DNA of 5,738 nt from an uncultured Bacilli bacterium (GTDB lineage: Bacteria; Bacillota_I; Bacilli_A; RF39; UBA660): the NCBI GenBank assembly GCA_947631525.1, contig CANRLQ010000062.1, forward strand, positions 1 to 5,738. Direction: 5' to 3'. This document shows positions 5,105-5,738 of the stretch, piece by piece. The first letter of the stretch is position 1. Each line of letters begins with the position of its first letter. The notes beneath the pieces were generated by a model. That model had not been told where the DNA came from. It saw only the letters and a program-made list of their open reading frames with translations, and did not search any database. The position numbers and the translations under genes are program-made.

Positions 5105-5738
5105 TGTATCACCTTGTTTCTCTTTAAGAAATTTAAGTCTTTCTTATTTATTTTTCTACCTATTTTTCTATAATTTTTATTTTTAATGATACTTCCTAAT
5201 GTAATTATATGTGATGTTATAGGAACATTTAAGTTTAATAAATGGGCTAGATTTTCAAGTGGTACTAATCCATAAGGTATATCTTCATCCAAATATCTAT
5301 GATCTATATTGCTAGGTGCTTCTATTTCTTTATAATATTTATTATTTTTAATCAATTCATATAAGTTATTACCTTCTACATTATAGGTTCTTCTTAACCA
5401 ATCATTAATATTTTCTATTCTTATTCCTAGAAATGTTGCTACCTCAATTCGTTCATTATCCAAATGTTCTAATAAATTAGCTATTGTTTTAGTTATACCA
5501 TCATGATAATATTTAAACGTATAATTACTATTTTCAATCCAACCAATATTAAGTAGTACAGGAAGACAATGTAATATCATACCAACATTTCCTAATGATG
5601 TTTTTATAATTGAATCAACCGGTTTTAAATATTTTTTATAGCAATAAGGTATATCTTTTAAAATAATGTTTATATCATAAATTGAAGAAATTAAAACATT
5701 ATTTTTTAAGGTATAAATTTTTACTTTATTGTAATCAG
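5101..5738 (-). CDS. Opine dehydrogenase family protein, C-terminal part (5' end outside window)
   Basis: The minus-strand frame stays open to the window edge, giving 211 visible residues. The Met codon at 5578-5580 is internal, because recognisable family sequence (KTSLGNVG) continues upstream of it. The visible part is mainly the C-terminal octopine/nopaline dehydrogenase domain: HCLPVLLNIG (His codon 5569-5571, the likely catalytic His), HLDNERIEVATFLGI, DWLRRTYN, and RYLDEDIPYGLVP (5260-5298), which carries conserved acidic residues. The N-terminal Rossmann NAD(P)-binding domain must lie beyond 5738; members are usually about 360 residues. Opine dehydrogenases reductively condense an amino group with a 2-oxo acid such as pyruvate, using NAD(P)H. 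The GTGA overlap with the sugar aminotransferase suggests that the amine substrate here is an amino sugar or an amino acid attached to one. That substrate is inferred. Stop codon is TGA. Confidence 0.85.
   Translation of the reverse strand, partial: DYNKVKIYTLKNNVLISSIYDINIILKDIPYCYKKYLKPVDSIIKTSLGNVGMILHCLPVLLNIGWIENSNYTFKYYHDGITKTIANLLEHLDNERIEVATFLGIRIENINDWLRRTYNVEGNNLYELIKNNKYYKEIEAPSNIDHRYLDEDIPYGLVPLENLAHLLNLNVPITSHIITLGSIIKNKNYRKIGRKINKKDLNFLKRNKVIQ
5108..5115 (-). promoter_or_regulatory. Ribosome binding site for the GTG-started aminotransferase
   Basis: AAGGTGAT on the minus strand ends 3 bases before the GTG. It lies inside the end of the opine dehydrogenase-like gene. It supports the GTG start and the GTGA overlap. 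Confidence 0.65.

Noticed and set aside
5578..5580. ATG as the start of the opine dehydrogenase-like gene
   Set aside because: The frame is open for 52 more codons to the window edge, with family-like sequence (KTSLGNVG) just upstream, so this Met is internal.

Overview
The window is very AT-rich bacterial DNA that uses the standard genetic code: the opine dehydrogenase-like gene ends in TGA and Trp is encoded by TGG, which argues against Mycoplasma/Spiroplasma-type code 4. A DUF3048 lipoprotein, a VanZ-like membrane protein, strong AGGAGG-type ribosome binding sites and sigma-A-like TATAAT boxes point to a low-GC member of the Bacillota. An uncultured gut Bacilli lineage is my guess, from composition only.

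Layout: (1) 97-1110, minus: a DUF3048 (YerB-like) lipoprotein gene ending in two consecutive hairpins. (2) 1111-1227: a compact divergent control region with two back-to-back promoters. (3) 1228-3423, plus: a 731-residue protein that I cannot assign to a named family. It has 13 near-perfect tandem 31-residue helical repeats (93 bp each) flanked by degenerate units, and a C-terminal part that resembles a degenerate sigma-70 region 2 plus region 4. (4) 3424-3512: a short gap between convergent genes without a convincing terminator. (5) 5738-3513, minus: a tightly packed, probably co-transcribed set of three genes, namely the C-terminal part of an opine dehydrogenase-like enzyme (cut by the window edge), a DegT/DnrJ/EryC1/StrS PLP-dependent sugar aminotransferase, and a VanZ-like membrane protein.

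How they may work together: the opine dehydrogenase/aminotransferase pair overlaps by 4 bases and is probably translationally coupled. This suggests a small pathway that makes an amino sugar and an N-(1-carboxyalkyl)-type (opine) modification for a surface glycan or secreted metabolite. The solenoid gene has its own promoter and is the most unusual feature. Its repeats keep a fixed CPxILAxGK scaffold but vary at a few fixed positions, as in modular nucleic-acid-binding arrays (mTERF, TALE). The sigma-like tail suggests, as a hypothesis only, a DNA- or RNA-binding regulator that contacts RNA polymerase.
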